64,000 nt of DNA from Cryomorpha sp963748925. Its GTDB lineage: Bacteria > Bacteroidota > Bacteroidia > Flavobacteriales_D > Cryomorphaceae. The stretch lies in NCBI GenBank assembly GCA_963748925.1, contig CAVVKG010000009.1:744001-808000 (forward strand). Direction: 5' to 3'. This document shows positions 1-9,193 of this stretch, one piece after another. The position numbers and the translations under genes were made by a program. The notes below the pieces were generated by a model. It did no database searches and was not told the origin of the DNA. It worked only from the letters and a program-made list of their open reading frames with translations. Numbering within the stretch: position 1 is the first letter of the stretch; each line of letters starts with the position of its first letter.

Positions 1-3000
1 GAGAAACAACCCAATGTATCACTGATTGTAAGGGTATAAAGTCTGTTTTCAAGGGGTGTAAAAATTGTGCCGGGACAAGTGGCGCACTCAAGTTCTATAT
101 CTGGAGTCCATTGATATGTATAGCCTGCGCCAAGATTTAATCCGGCAAAGTCTGAATCGCCAATTCGCAATACCGTATCTACCTGTATGCTCGGAGCTGG
201 CTGATAAACTTGGACGTTAGAAAAGGCCGCCGACGTACAGTCGTTTGTATCTGTTACCAGAACAGTGTATTCAGTTGAATTCTGCGGACTGGCGAATACC
301 ACAGCTGAAGAAGGATCATCTATTGATCCCGCGGGCTGCCAGCTATAGGTAACCCCTCCGGAAGCAGTAAGTAAAATATTGTCGCCACGGCAAATAGCGC
401 CGCTATTCACTTCGGCAATTGGAAGAGGGAAAATACGCATGTATTTTTCCACAGTATCACGGCAACCAAGGGCGCTTTCTACCTGTAGGTTAATTGTATA
501 TTCACCGGGAGCAAGGTTTTCGACTGGTGGTTCTTGGGTTGTATAAACATCGCCATTGCTAAAGGTCCAAAGGAAGTTTACTGCGTTCGGTGAAGACGTA
601 TTTGAAAACAGATCAGGTGTCCCAAAACAGTGGATTGAATCTATGACCGCTGTTTCATTGTTTCTATCAAAATCGGCAATAACTTCTTCGATGATTAAAT
701 TGGCAGTTCGCGCAGCAGAACACACGCTATCTTCACTATACATTACGAGCGTTATCAGCGTTTGACCGGTATTGGGTATAAATGTGACATCGTATTCGTG
801 AAATGCCGGCCACTGGTTTGTAGCTTCGTTACCGTCACCAAAATCAAATTGCCAGGTGGCTAGATCTGCTGTATCGGCGAGGTTTAGCTCAATACTTCCT
901 CCAGGACAAATTGCATCGGGGTTTAGGACTATTTCAGCAACCGGTCCTTGTACTTCAACAACAATTGTAGTGTCTCCAACACATCCGTAAGTGGTTTCAA
1001 CTGTAAGATCGATTTCGTAAAAACCTGGCTCCTGAAAAGTGGTTTGCACTGTTGGTACACCTAGTGACGGGCCGCCCATGTTTAGCTCCCATGTACGGTT
1101 GTCAAAAACATCAATTATCGATGCGTCTGTAAACGAAGCAATTACCGGGTAGCAAAGTACCTCGTCTTCTTCATAACTTGGATCTATGATAGCGATGGGG
1201 TAGGCTTGTACATCCACGAGCGGCTGGGTAAGTGTCCTGGCACATCCAAATTCGTCTGTAACCGTGAGTGTGATGTCATAGGTACCAGCATCGGTAAAAA
1301 CACTGCTACCGTCAGGTCCAGCAGAGATTGAATCGTTGCCATAATCCCAATTATAAGTGTGAGAGTTAATATCTGAAGCAGTAGGTTCAAAGTTAACCAT
1401 GTCGCCTGCGCAAATATTTGATTGGGTGGTAGCCTCAAAATCAGGATTTGGCCCCAGCGGTGTGATTATAAGATCATTAATGCTGGAAGTACATCCCAAA
1501 ACATCTATAACAGTGAGGCTTACTGTAAATGGTATTGGGTTATTATTTATATCGTATTCAATATTTTCAAAAATATTAGTCGGATCTTGATCATTGCTCG
1601 TATTCCCATCATCAAAAGTCCAATTCCATGAAACGATGGTCGTATCGGCCTGGGTTAAATCAGAGAAATTCACTTCTAGCGGTGGACAACCGAATAGTGT
1701 ATCAGCTTCATATGAAGCAGTGATGTCAAATACACGTATCACAGAAGAGGTAGAGTCAACGCAACCGTTAACATCTTCCACAAAAAGCTGAGTAGTGTAA
1801 TCACCTCCTGCTGGAAACGTATGGTCTGTGGTAGGGAGAACTGTTTTAATCGGCCTTGAGCCATCACCAAAATACCAGAGATAATTGCGCTCGCAACCAT
1901 CAGAAAAACCAACATCGCTCGAATTTACAGCACTCAACCCGACATTTTCTCCTACACAAGCCAATTCTTGTATGACGAGGCCTGCATTGAGTTGTCTTAC
2001 TTTTATGATAGCCGAGTCTACATATGGCTGGCAGCCCGTGGCATCAGAATAACTTGTGAGAATCACTTCATAATCTCCGGATTCGGTGTAAGAATGATTT
2101 ATAGAATTGGCAGTAGAGTTTTCAATCACATTGCCGTCACCAAAGTCCCATGTCCAGTATTCGGCTTCTGAAGTTGTTGCAGAAAACACATAGTCGAGGG
2201 GGGTACCGCAATTGCACTCATAATTTAATTTGCCGATAGGGCCTAGAACGGTAATGCTCTGCGTATAGCTATCGATACAGCCATTGTATTCGGCAAACTG
2301 CGTTACGGTTTGAACTCCGGCTACATCATTGAAAACGAGGTCAGGCTCTGCTTCGTTGGTACAATTGTCTATTGTGAACCCATCACCTGAATAAGAGTAG
2401 GCATCTATTAAATCGGCATTGACAGACGTATTGGTAACCTGCACCGGCTCGCCCTGACAAACGGGAGAAGGATTAATTGTAAAGGTAGGCTCAATAGGTT
2501 CACCAACTTCGATTATATGGGTGAATGAAGTATCGATGCAGCCCTCGCTAGTCGTTATAATAAGGTAGGCTTCATATTCACCTGGGTTTATGTAAGAGTG
2601 GCTGGGATCGGTGGTTTCCGTTTCGGTAAGTATGGTTCCATCACCAAAATGCCATTCCCATTCTTCAATATTACCTTCTATATAGTAAGCACTCTCATCT
2701 AGAAACTGGGTTTCAAGAGGAGCGCAGCCTTGCGTCACACTCGGGTAGAACAGAGCGTTTGGCAATGCTATTGAATCTATTATTTGAGCTGTACCAACGC
2801 AGCCATTGACAGTAGTAAATATCAATGATGTTTGAAAAAGCTCCAGTCCGTTTCTATCGTATTCGCCAGGCCCCGGATAGTCCAATAGGTGGCTAGGGTT
2901 TGCTGCCGTAGATGTCTCATTATCGGGAAAAGTCCATTCGTATTCCTGAAGATTGTAATCTGAGTTTACAGAATAGGTAAAGTCTGCAGGCTTAAAACAG

Positions 3001-4091
3001 GCATAACCTGGATCCGAAATAATCTCAGCGGTCGGAACTTCAATTGAAACGGTGGTTGACGCTTCAGCAGAACAGCCAGATATACTTATGGAATAGGAAA
3101 CATTGTAAGTCCCTTCAGAATCGTATGTGTGAAAAAGCGAAAATCCTGAAGTACCATCGCCATAGTCAAAAATTCCGCCTTGGGTACCTGTAATTTCAAA
3201 CTCAACATCACCACAGGAAATACCATTTGTTAGTCCCAACACGGTTATTTCAGCCGAGGGCTCTTGTACAGAAACCGGAATGGTCAATGTCGCTGAGCAT
3301 CCCACATTATCCGTGGCTGTATATGTTATTGTATAAATTCCGTCCGTTGCATATGTAGTAGTACCCGGTATCTGCTGTGTAGATGTACTTCCGTTTCCAA
3401 AATTCCAGTTATGGGTAAGGGTTGATCCGGTGGGGCTGTTGGAGGTTGATGAATTTGTAAAACTCACGTCAAGCGGAGCCTCACATGCTACAACAGGACT
3501 GGGGTTGGTGGTAATATTGATGGTCGGAGGCTCTGAAATGGCAATGGCGTTACTCTGGCTCGTTGAAGCCACGCATCCATTGGCATCTGTAGCAATAAGG
3601 GTGACGGTATAAACACCTGGAGCTCCATAAACATGATTTATAGTCGAACCTGTTGCACCTGCAGTCCCATCGCCTAAATCCCATTGAAGGTTGGTGATGG
3701 CAGAACCACTTCCACCAGTCGAAGCATCAATAAGTTGTATGGTTTGGCCCAGGCATACACCACCGTCGGGCGAGATGGTAAAGTTTACACTTGGATTGGC
3801 GTATACTGTTATGGTAATATTTGCGCTTACTGTTGAGCCACCACTTGTAGCGGAATAGCTGACTGTGTAAACCCCGGGATTTGCAAAGCTGTGAAGTGGA
3901 CTCGGTAAATTGGAAGTTGCACCGTCATCAAAATCCCAAAGAATATTGGTTGGATTGGAAAAACTGCTTGTAAAAACCACGCTGGCCAGAGGGGCGCAAC
4001 CCTCTGTCTCGCTAGCACTTATTTGTGCAGTTGAGTCTAATGAGCTGAATATAATAAATGTAAGGGCAGTTAATAGGTAAAAATATCTCAT
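1..4091 (-). CDS. Giant PKD-repeat secreted protein, probable T9SS type B cargo (partial, C-terminus off left edge)
   Basis: One open frame runs from an ATG at 4089-4091 to the left window edge, giving about 1363 visible residues without a stop; I checked the frame near the start, at about 2280, 1260 and at the edge. It opens with a signal peptide (MRYFYLLTALTFIIFSS, cleavage near STAQ). About 14 PKD-type units follow between roughly residues 35 and 1210, marked by WDFDDG (near residue 52), WDLGDG, WNFGNG, FDYGDG, WHFGDG, WDFGDG, WYFGDG, WTFDDG, FDFGDG and WTFSNG (near 1175). After that come Ig-like units (YSWQPAG, YQWTPD) of the kind that precede a gliding-motility-associated CHU_C type B sorting domain, which would lie outside the window. 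It is divergent from a PorP/SprF operon, the usual setting for such cargo. Inference: a very large cell-surface or adhesin-like protein secreted by T9SS. The ligand is unknown. Confidence 0.9.
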   Translation of the reverse strand, partial: MRYFYLLTALTFIIFSSLDSTAQISASETEGCAPLASVVFTSSFSNPTNILWDFDDGATSNLPSPLHSFANPGVYTVSYSATSGGSTVSANITITVYANPSVNFTISPDGGVCLGQTIQLIDASTGGSGSAITNLQWDLGDGTAGATGSTINHVYGAPGVYTVTLIATDANGCVASTSQSNAIAISEPPTINITTNPSPVVACEAPLDVSFTNSSTSNSPTGSTLTHNWNFGNGSTSTQQIPGTTTYATDGIYTITYTATDNVGCSATLTIPVSVQEPSAEITVLGLTNGISCGDVEFEITGTQGGIFDYGDGTSGFSLFHTYDSEGTYNVSYSISISGCSAEASTTVSIEVPTAEIISDPGYACFKPADFTYSVNSDYNLQEYEWTFPDNETSTAANPSHLLDYPGPGEYDRNGLELFQTSLIFTTVNGCVGTAQIIDSIALPNALFYPSVTQGCAPLETQFLDESAYYIEGNIEEWEWHFGDGTILTETETTDPSHSYINPGEYEAYLIITTSEGCIDTSFTHIIEVGEPIEPTFTINPSPVCQGEPVQVTNTSVNADLIDAYSYSGDGFTIDNCTNEAEPDLVFNDVAGVQTVTQFAEYNGCIDSYTQSITVLGPIGKLNYECNCGTPLDYVFSATTSEAEYWTWDFGDGNVIENSTANSINHSYTESGDYEVILTSYSDATGCQPYVDSAIIKVRQLNAGLVIQELACVGENVGLSAVNSSDVGFSDGCERNYLWYFGDGSRPIKTVLPTTDHTFPAGGDYTTQLFVEDVNGCVDSTSSVIRVFDITASYEADTLFGCPPLEVNFSDLTQADTTIVSWNWTFDDGNTSNDQDPTNIFENIEYDINNNPIPFTVSLTVIDVLGCTSSINDLIITPLGPNPDFEATTQSNICAGDMVNFEPTASDINSHTYNWDYGNDSISAGPDGSSVFTDAGTYDITLTVTDEFGCARTLTQPLVDVQAYPIAIIDPSYEEDEVLCYPVIASFTDASIIDVFDNRTWELNMGGPSLGVPTVQTTFQEPGFYEIDLTVETTYGCVGDTTIVVEVQGPVAEIVLNPDAICPGGSIELNLADTADLATWQFDFGDGNEATNQWPAFHEYDVTFIPNTGQTLITLVMYSEDSVCSAARTANLIIEEVIADFDRNNETAVIDSIHCFGTPDLFSNTSSPNAVNFLWTFSNGDVYTTQEPPVENLAPGEYTINLQVESALGCRDTVEKYMRIFPLPIAEVNSGAICRGDNILLTASGGVTYSWQPAGSIDDPSSAVVFASPQNSTEYTVLVTDTNDCTSAAFSNVQVYQPAPSIQVDTVLRIGDSDFAGLNLGAGYTYQWTPDIELECATCPGTIFTPLENRLYTLTISDTLGCF

Positions 4092-4158
4092 CGCTCTGTT
4101 AAATAATGTTGCCAAAATAAAAAAAAATCTTTTTCTTTAGGCAATTAAAATTGAAATA

Positions 4159-5016
4159 GTGAGACGGACTCTTTCCATTACCTTATTTTTTGGGCTTTCC
4201 TTTTTTTTATCGGTAAACGCTGTGGCTCAATCTGATTTTCAGTGTGGTACACCTCTTCCGTATGGCTACGTTGAAGCTCAGAATAGGTCTATGCCAGGCT
4301 ATTTTGGCTGTGAGCAAATAAACCGCATCAATAGAAAATTCTCAATTCTCTTTCAAGTCGTAAAAGATAGTCTCGGTGGTACAACAGTAACCGATGCGAA
4401 TTTGAATGCTTCAATTGATAGGTTGAATAATGTCTGGGAACCTGCCGGTATCTCATTCGAGTTTTGTGAGAGACGGAATTTAGACAATCATCAGTTTAAC
4501 AATTATATTGAGCTGCAAGATGATCCCGATATGGTGGCGATGTATTACGAGCCAAATATTATTAACGTTTTTATCACCTCTACAATTAATCTAATCGAAT
4601 TTGGCAATGTGAATGGATATTCTTCTTTCCCCGGTGGGCCGGATATTATCCACGTTACAAAAGCTAGTATGTCTGGGCCTGGTTTTGGAACTTTAATTCA
4701 TGAAATGGGTCACTTTTTTGGTCTCTTCCACACTTTTGAAACAAGTTTGGGTGAGGAGCTGGTTGATGGTTCAAACTGCGCCTCTTCCGGCGATCTCATT
4801 TGCGACACAGAGGCCAACCCTACAGATGAAAGTGATGATTTTGATAGTCCGGATTGCAATTATATTGGAAACCCGGCTACTGATGCTATGGGTAACTTTT
4901 ATGTTCCTCCGTCTAAAAATTTTATGTCGTATTCTCCATGTAGATGTGAATTCACTAAACAGCAATACAACCGCATGGTAGAGCAATATTTACAGTTTAG
5001 AAATTATCTTTGGTGA
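4159..5016 (+). CDS. Secreted pappalysin/cytophagalysin-like zinc metalloprotease (M43)
   Basis: 285 residues from a GTG start; no in-frame ATG lies before the signal peptide (MRRTLSITLFFGLSFFLSV, cleavage near AVAQ). The zinc site is HEMGHFFGLFHTF (about residues 179-191), the extended HExxHxxGxxH motif of metzincins. A Met-turn region FMSYSPCRCEFT follows near the C-terminus, as in M43 (pappalysin/cytophagalysin) enzymes; the cysteine-rich stretch between them (NCASSGDLICDT) is also typical. Family knowledge: these are exported endopeptidases with a calcium- and zinc-binding catalytic domain. The protein is just the catalytic domain, without a visible PKD unit or T9SS sorting domain, so it may act in the periplasm or leave by another route. 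Its stop overlaps the start of the PorP/SprF gene, so the two are very likely co-transcribed. The substrate is unknown. Confidence 0.88.
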   Translation: MRRTLSITLFFGLSFFLSVNAVAQSDFQCGTPLPYGYVEAQNRSMPGYFGCEQINRINRKFSILFQVVKDSLGGTTVTDANLNASIDRLNNVWEPAGISFEFCERRNLDNHQFNNYIELQDDPDMVAMYYEPNIINVFITSTINLIEFGNVNGYSSFPGGPDIIHVTKASMSGPGFGTLIHEMGHFFGLFHTFETSLGEELVDGSNCASSGDLICDTEANPTDESDDFDSPDCNYIGNPATDAMGNFYVPPSKNFMSYSPCRCEFTKQQYNRMVEQYLQFRNYLW

Positions 5017-6020
5017 TTCAGAAAATTCTTATTGTTTTTCTAGTATTCTCCGCTCTTTTGGTAAAGGGTCAGGATCTTCATTTCTCTCTTTCCGATTACT
5101 CACCGCTTACGCTAAATGCAGGAGAAACAGGTGCCTTTGACGGCGATTGGCGCGCTACGGGCAATTATCGCCAGCAATGGAAAAGTATAGGGCAGCCTTT
5201 TCAAACTATTGCTGCTGCCTACGATCAGCAAATTTATGCGCTCCCGGGCCAATTTAGTGCAGGGATGATTGTGGTAAACGATCAAAGCGGTGTTATAGAC
5301 CTTGTGAACAATCGCGTATATCTAAGTTTGGGCCACGCATACAATACGCCTCTATGGACTTTTAGTGTAGGAGTTCAACCCGGATTTGTCATGAAAAGCT
5401 ATAACTTAAATGGCACAACTTTCCCCGAGCAGTACAATTCTGATATCGGGCAGTTTGACCCAGGTTTGACCTTGTCTGAAACAAATCTTGCAAATCAAAC
5501 AAGCTACTTTGATCTGAATGCTGGCTTGGTTGCAGAAAGAAAACTACCCTCGGGATCATTAAAAGGTGGATTGTCAATCCAGCATATCAATGCCCCTGAC
5601 GTTTCTTTTTTTGATAATAGGGAGAAGCTGAGCCAACGCACTAACGCATACCTTCGGTGGAATCATGATTTTGATTCAGATGTTTTTATCAGGCCGATGG
5701 TGCTGGTTTCCACACTTCAAAAAGCGCAGGAGTTTCTATTTGGCGGCGATGTAGGAATGTATGTTTCGGATTCACCAAATGGAGTTAAAGAGATTTTTCT
5801 GGGAATTGATTTACGAAACGGTTTTAATAGAAATGCTGATGCCTATATAGCGAGTATTGGGTTGGTAATTAATAACTTCAGAGCCGCACTAGCTTACGAT
5901 GTAAATTACTCAAATCTCGACCAGGCCACGAACAGTCGTGGAGCAATTGAACTTTCTCTCATTTACATAAGTCCGAGTACGGCCATTAAACGCGTTATTA
6001 TTCCTTGTGATCGGTACTAA
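5013..6020 (+). CDS. Type IX secretion membrane protein PorP/SprF family (copy 1)
   Basis: About 335 residues with an N-terminal signal peptide (QKILIVFLVFSALLVKGQ) followed by the PorP/SprF opening DLHFSLSDYSPLTLNAGETG and a beta-barrel-like pattern of alternating hydrophobic residues (for example QQWKSIGQPFQTIAAAYDQ, LSIQHINAPDVSFF). Family knowledge: PorP/SprF proteins are outer-membrane partners of the T9SS, often paired with one large type B cargo. The start could be TTG 5010 or GTG 5013; the GTG overlaps the protease stop in a GTGA arrangement, and I prefer it. It ends at a TAA inside the first codons of the next gene. Its neighbours, a giant PKD protein and a PorE-like OmpA protein, fit the usual three-part cassette. 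There is a second paralogue at 44526-45503. Confidence 0.88.
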   Translation: MIQKILIVFLVFSALLVKGQDLHFSLSDYSPLTLNAGETGAFDGDWRATGNYRQQWKSIGQPFQTIAAAYDQQIYALPGQFSAGMIVVNDQSGVIDLVNNRVYLSLGHAYNTPLWTFSVGVQPGFVMKSYNLNGTTFPEQYNSDIGQFDPGLTLSETNLANQTSYFDLNAGLVAERKLPSGSLKGGLSIQHINAPDVSFFDNREKLSQRTNAYLRWNHDFDSDVFIRPMVLVSTLQKAQEFLFGGDVGMYVSDSPNGVKEIFLGIDLRNGFNRNADAYIASIGLVINNFRAALAYDVNYSNLDQATNSRGAIELSLIYISPSTAIKRVIIPCDRY

Positions 6021-8091
6021 AAATATACTCTCCCTCATTTTTCTTGGTTTCCTCGCCTTTCAAGGCTTCGGGCAAATGAAAGATACTTCAGGTTTAAGCG
6101 CTGGTAAGCTTAAGAAGTTGGCCATTAATGCCGAGAGGTATGGCGACTATTATACGGCTTTAAATTATTTTACTTCCTATGCTGCTAAAAAGCAGAAAAG
6201 TGCAGAGGCGCAGTATAAATTGGCATCACTTTTTGAAAAAAATCGAAATTACAAAGCTGCAGCCGCTTCTTACATGGACGCTTATATGCTGGATGAAAAA
6301 AACCCGGAAGCACTTTACAATCATATTCAAATGGTAAAGATGACGGGGGATATTCAAAATGCCCGCGATCAATATGAAGCTTTCCAGTCTTCAATTCGGG
6401 CTAAGGGCTACAGCAATAATTGGAGACGTACACTGAGATCAGCTATTGCTAGCTGTGATACGGCTCTTGCACTTATCGCAGATAGCCTTCCTGTGGTAAT
6501 AAATAACGTCGGCTCAGATGTTAATGGTCCTCATCAGGAGTTCGCTCCTATTCCAATAGGTGAGAACGAACTCATTTTTGGATCGCTTCGTGAGAATGAA
6601 ATCAAATATTATGCTGTTGATAGTGCTGCAACACGCCGTCAGCTTTATATTTCTCAGCGAGAAGGTGAAGAGTGGGGCAGCTCCCAACTCTGGGATGTAC
6701 CCTTCAATACTCCCGACTATCAAGTTGTGAACGGTAGTTTTAGCAGGGATGGAAACCTATTTATTTGTACGCGATGTCAGGAAAACTGGAAGAACGAGAT
6801 GACATGCAAGCTGTGGTCCGTGCGCAAAGAAAATGGGGATTGGGCAGCTGCCGAGCTTATGCCGGAAGAAATTAATGGAGAAGATCTCATAGTAACTCAG
6901 CCCGCTTTGGCTTTTGATCAGAAAAAAGAACGCAATATTCTTTATTTTTCCAGCAATGCTGAAGGGGGTCAAGGTGGAATGGATATTTACTATACCTATT
7001 TTGATACTCGAAAAAACGCCTGGCGCAAACCTCGAAATCTTGGAAGGAGAGTTAACGGTGAAGGCGATGAAATAACACCGTTTTTCAGCCAAAAAGAGAA
7101 AAAACTTTATTACAGTTCGTCGAGCAGCTCAGGAATGGGCGGACTCGATATTTATTCATCCCGTGGTGAGTTAAATAGATTTGGTAAACCAATAAACGTG
7201 GGCTATCCAATTAATTCAAGCGTTGATGATTTTTACTTTGTTTTAAACGATGATCGCGAAAGTGGTTTTTTTGTGTCAAACAGAGCAGGCGGATATCAAA
7301 TGATAAATGAAACTTGTTGCGACGACATTTATGAATTTAAGTTAAAGGATGTTGTGCGTATTGACATGGAAGGCTTTGTAATGCGTGTAGACGAAGAGGA
7401 TTATGTTAAAGGTGAAGGTGATATGCTTTCATCAAAGTCATTCAACACCAACTTTATCGATGGGGTACAAGTTGATTTATACCTTTTAGAAGATGGAGAG
7501 GAGATATTAATGGAGCGCTTTTTGACTGATGGCGATGGACTGTTTAAAGTAGACTTTGAGCCTGAAAAGCAGTACAAAGTTGTACTTTCTAAAGAAGGTT
7601 TTTTCTCCAATAACATCGATGTAGATACGAGAGGTAAAACTAAATCGGAGGTTATAAGCCAAAATATTGGCTTGAGCGAGATAAGTGGAAAAAGTATTAT
7701 CATGGGCAATATCAACTATGAGTTTGATTCTGCCGACCTAACCGCTGAATCACAGCGAGAAATTGACAAAGGAATTCTTAATACACTGCGTGAAAACCCG
7801 GGAATTGTGATTGAAATAAGTTCACACACCGATAATCGCGGGGAGGTATCATATAACGAGGATTTATCGCAGCGCAGAGCCGAAGGGGTAGTAAAATATC
7901 TTACGAATAGAGGTATAGCCGCAGATAGGCTTAAAGCCAAAGGCTATGGAGAGTCGAAGCCTATTGCATCAAATTCCAAGGAAGACGGAAGCGATAACCC
8001 GGAAGGCCGAGCTGAAAATCGACGTACAGAGTTCAAAATTCTTGAGACGCGTACCATTATCAGCACAGATGAAGACGATTACGATGAGTAG
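6007..8091 (+). CDS. PorE-like OmpA family protein (TPR, PD40, CRD, OmpA C-domain)
   Basis: 694 residues from a GTG start that overlaps the PorP/SprF gene by 14 nt. Order of parts: signal peptide (IFLGFLAFQGFGQ); TPR-like helices at about 30-135 (AQYKLASLFEKNRNYKAAA); PD40/WD40-like propeller strands at about 165-420 (NELIFGSLRE, GNLFICTRC, LYFSSNAEGGQGGMDIYY, LYYSSSSSSGMGGLDIYS); a carboxypeptidase-regulatory-like fold at about 450-545; and an OmpA peptidoglycan-binding domain at about 565-690 with YEFDSADL, SSHTDNRG and LSQRRAEGVVKYL. Family knowledge: this order matches Porphyromonas PorE, which links T9SS to peptidoglycan, and OmpA proteins often encoded beside porP/sprF. Inference: an envelope anchor for the secretion machine working with the upstream PorP. 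Whether it is orthologous to PorE itself cannot be settled here. Confidence 0.87.
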   Translation: MIGTKNILSLIFLGFLAFQGFGQMKDTSGLSAGKLKKLAINAERYGDYYTALNYFTSYAAKKQKSAEAQYKLASLFEKNRNYKAAAASYMDAYMLDEKNPEALYNHIQMVKMTGDIQNARDQYEAFQSSIRAKGYSNNWRRTLRSAIASCDTALALIADSLPVVINNVGSDVNGPHQEFAPIPIGENELIFGSLRENEIKYYAVDSAATRRQLYISQREGEEWGSSQLWDVPFNTPDYQVVNGSFSRDGNLFICTRCQENWKNEMTCKLWSVRKENGDWAAAELMPEEINGEDLIVTQPALAFDQKKERNILYFSSNAEGGQGGMDIYYTYFDTRKNAWRKPRNLGRRVNGEGDEITPFFSQKEKKLYYSSSSSSGMGGLDIYSSRGELNRFGKPINVGYPINSSVDDFYFVLNDDRESGFFVSNRAGGYQMINETCCDDIYEFKLKDVVRIDMEGFVMRVDEEDYVKGEGDMLSSKSFNTNFIDGVQVDLYLLEDGEEILMERFLTDGDGLFKVDFEPEKQYKVVLSKEGFFSNNIDVDTRGKTKSEVISQNIGLSEISGKSIIMGNINYEFDSADLTAESQREIDKGILNTLRENPGIVIEISSHTDNRGEVSYNEDLSQRRAEGVVKYLTNRGIAADRLKAKGYGESKPIASNSKEDGSDNPEGRAENRRTEFKILETRTIISTDEDDYDE

Positions 8092-8208
8092 CTTTTCAAG
8101 TTATTAAACGGTTTTTGTATTTCTAGAATCCTTGGATCCAAATAAGTATTGCTTTTTTCAAAACAAGTTCGTATTTTATTGGTTAAGCCTGTAAGATTTA
8201 GAAAAAAC

Positions 8209-8760
8209 ATGAAGATTTATACCAAAACCGGTGATAAGGGAAAGACAAGCTTGCTCGGTGGTTCGCGTGTTGCGAAATACCATCTGCGCATTGAAGCTTA
8301 TGGAACTGTTGATGAATTAAACTCACATATTGGAGTGCTCCGTTCATGCGATATCGATTCAGACACACGTCAGGTACTTATTTCTATTCAGTCGTTGCTT
8401 TTTACAGCGGGAGCTCAGCTCGCATCAGAGCCCGGAAAATCAAAAATTAAGATTCCGAAACTAAAGGATGATTCTGTGATTTTTCTTGAGAACCAGATTG
8501 ATAAAATGGAAGAAGACTTACCTCCGATGCGCAATTTTGTGCTTCCGGGAGGAAACCAGGCAGTTGCTGCAGCCCATGTTGCGCGATGTGTTTGTCGACG
8601 AGCAGAGCGCATTGTTCTCCATCTGAAAGATGAAAGTGATGTTTCAGAACCCATTCCCGTATTTCTAAATAGGTTATCTGACTTTTTGTTTGTCTTAAGT
8701 AGAAAACTAAGCAAGGATTTAGGGGCGGAAGAGATTCCGTGGATAGCCGAAAAGGATTAA
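8209..8760 (+). CDS. Cob(I)alamin adenosyltransferase, PduO type
   Basis: 183 residues from the ATG at 8209; the frame is open upstream to 8149, but homologues begin at MKIYTKTGDKG, so the later start is chosen. The N-terminal ATP-binding signature YTKTGDKGKTSLLGG (residues 3-17), the TVDELNSHIG helix and the CRRAERIV segment with its conserved Arg and Glu identify a PduO-type ATP:corrinoid adenosyltransferase. It transfers the 5'-deoxyadenosyl group of ATP to reduced cobalamin in the cytoplasm, giving coenzyme B12 for enzymes such as methylmalonyl-CoA mutase. No other B12 gene is present nearby, which suggests that corrinoid is salvaged. It stands alone between the T9SS operon and a DUF2795 gene. 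Confidence 0.93.
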   Translation: MKIYTKTGDKGKTSLLGGSRVAKYHLRIEAYGTVDELNSHIGVLRSCDIDSDTRQVLISIQSLLFTAGAQLASEPGKSKIKIPKLKDDSVIFLENQIDKMEEDLPPMRNFVLPGGNQAVAAAHVARCVCRRAERIVLHLKDESDVSEPIPVFLNRLSDFLFVLSRKLSKDLGAEEIPWIAEKD

Positions 8761-8822
8761 TTAATTAAATTACAGCTTGTTAACTAATTTTAAAAAAAGG
8801 TTGCAGGTGAAAACAAAAAAAT

Positions 8823-8830
8823 TACTTTTG
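8823..8830 (+). promoter_or_regulatory. Bacteroidota-type promoter of the DUF2795 gene
   Basis: TACTTTTG matches the -7 consensus TAnnTTTG exactly, and a TTG at 8801-8803 sits 19 nt upstream, the expected -33 spacing. The start codon follows 38 nt downstream. This is the best-formed promoter I found in the window. Confidence 0.7.
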
Positions 8831-8867
8831 CGTATTCTTAAAAATACCGAATAAAACGCCTACAAAT

Positions 8868-9089
8868 ATGTATTGGACACTTGAATTGGCTTCTTATCTT
8901 GAAGATGCTCCCTGGCCAGCAACCAAAGACGAACTTATCGACTATGCAATGCGTGCAGGAGCTCCGCTTGAAGTAGTGGAAAACTTACAGGAAATTGAAG
9001 AAGTGGGCGAAGTCTATGAAACCATAGAGGACATTTGGCCCGATTATCCTACGAAAGAGGATTTCTTTTTTAACGAAGATGAATATTGA
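8868..9089 (+). CDS. Small acidic DUF2795 domain protein
   Basis: 73 residues, very rich in Asp and Glu with only about four basic residues, so strongly acidic. The segment WPATKDELIDYAMRAGAP, followed by VVENLQEI and a C-terminal acidic tail, matches DUF2795 proteins common in Bacteroidota, which are short helical proteins of unknown function. No signal peptide or membrane segment is seen, so it is cytoplasmic. The gene stands alone between its own consensus promoter (8823) and a strong intrinsic terminator (9114-9146), which suggests it is separately and perhaps highly expressed. A role cannot be given. Confidence 0.85.
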   Translation: MYWTLELASYLEDAPWPATKDELIDYAMRAGAPLEVVENLQEIEEVGEVYETIEDIWPDYPTKEDFFFNEDEY

Positions 9090-9113
9090 CATCATCTCAA
9101 AATAAAAATATTC

Positions 9114-9146
9114 AAGCCGCTACTATTTTGTAGCGGCTTTTTTTTG
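9114..9146 (+). terminator. Intrinsic terminator after the DUF2795 gene
   Basis: A perfect 10-bp stem, AAGCCGCTAC (9114-9123) pairing with GTAGCGGCTT (9130-9139), with a 6-nt loop and followed by a T run. An A-rich flank on the left may let it also stop the convergent minus-strand barrel gene. Confidence 0.9.
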
Positions 9147-9193
9147 ATTTTATTTTTTCAATCTAACCATTCCATTAGTAAAAACATTTGCTT

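Noticed and set aside
1184..3612. Several short open frames in the PKD region on both strands
   Set aside because: All overlap the continuous minus-strand reading frame and have no domain features.
1..4091. The repetitive nature of the PKD gene as a CRISPR-like or tandem DNA repeat
   Set aside because: The repeats are protein-level PKD units of about 80-90 residues with divergent codons, without identical DNA units or spacers.
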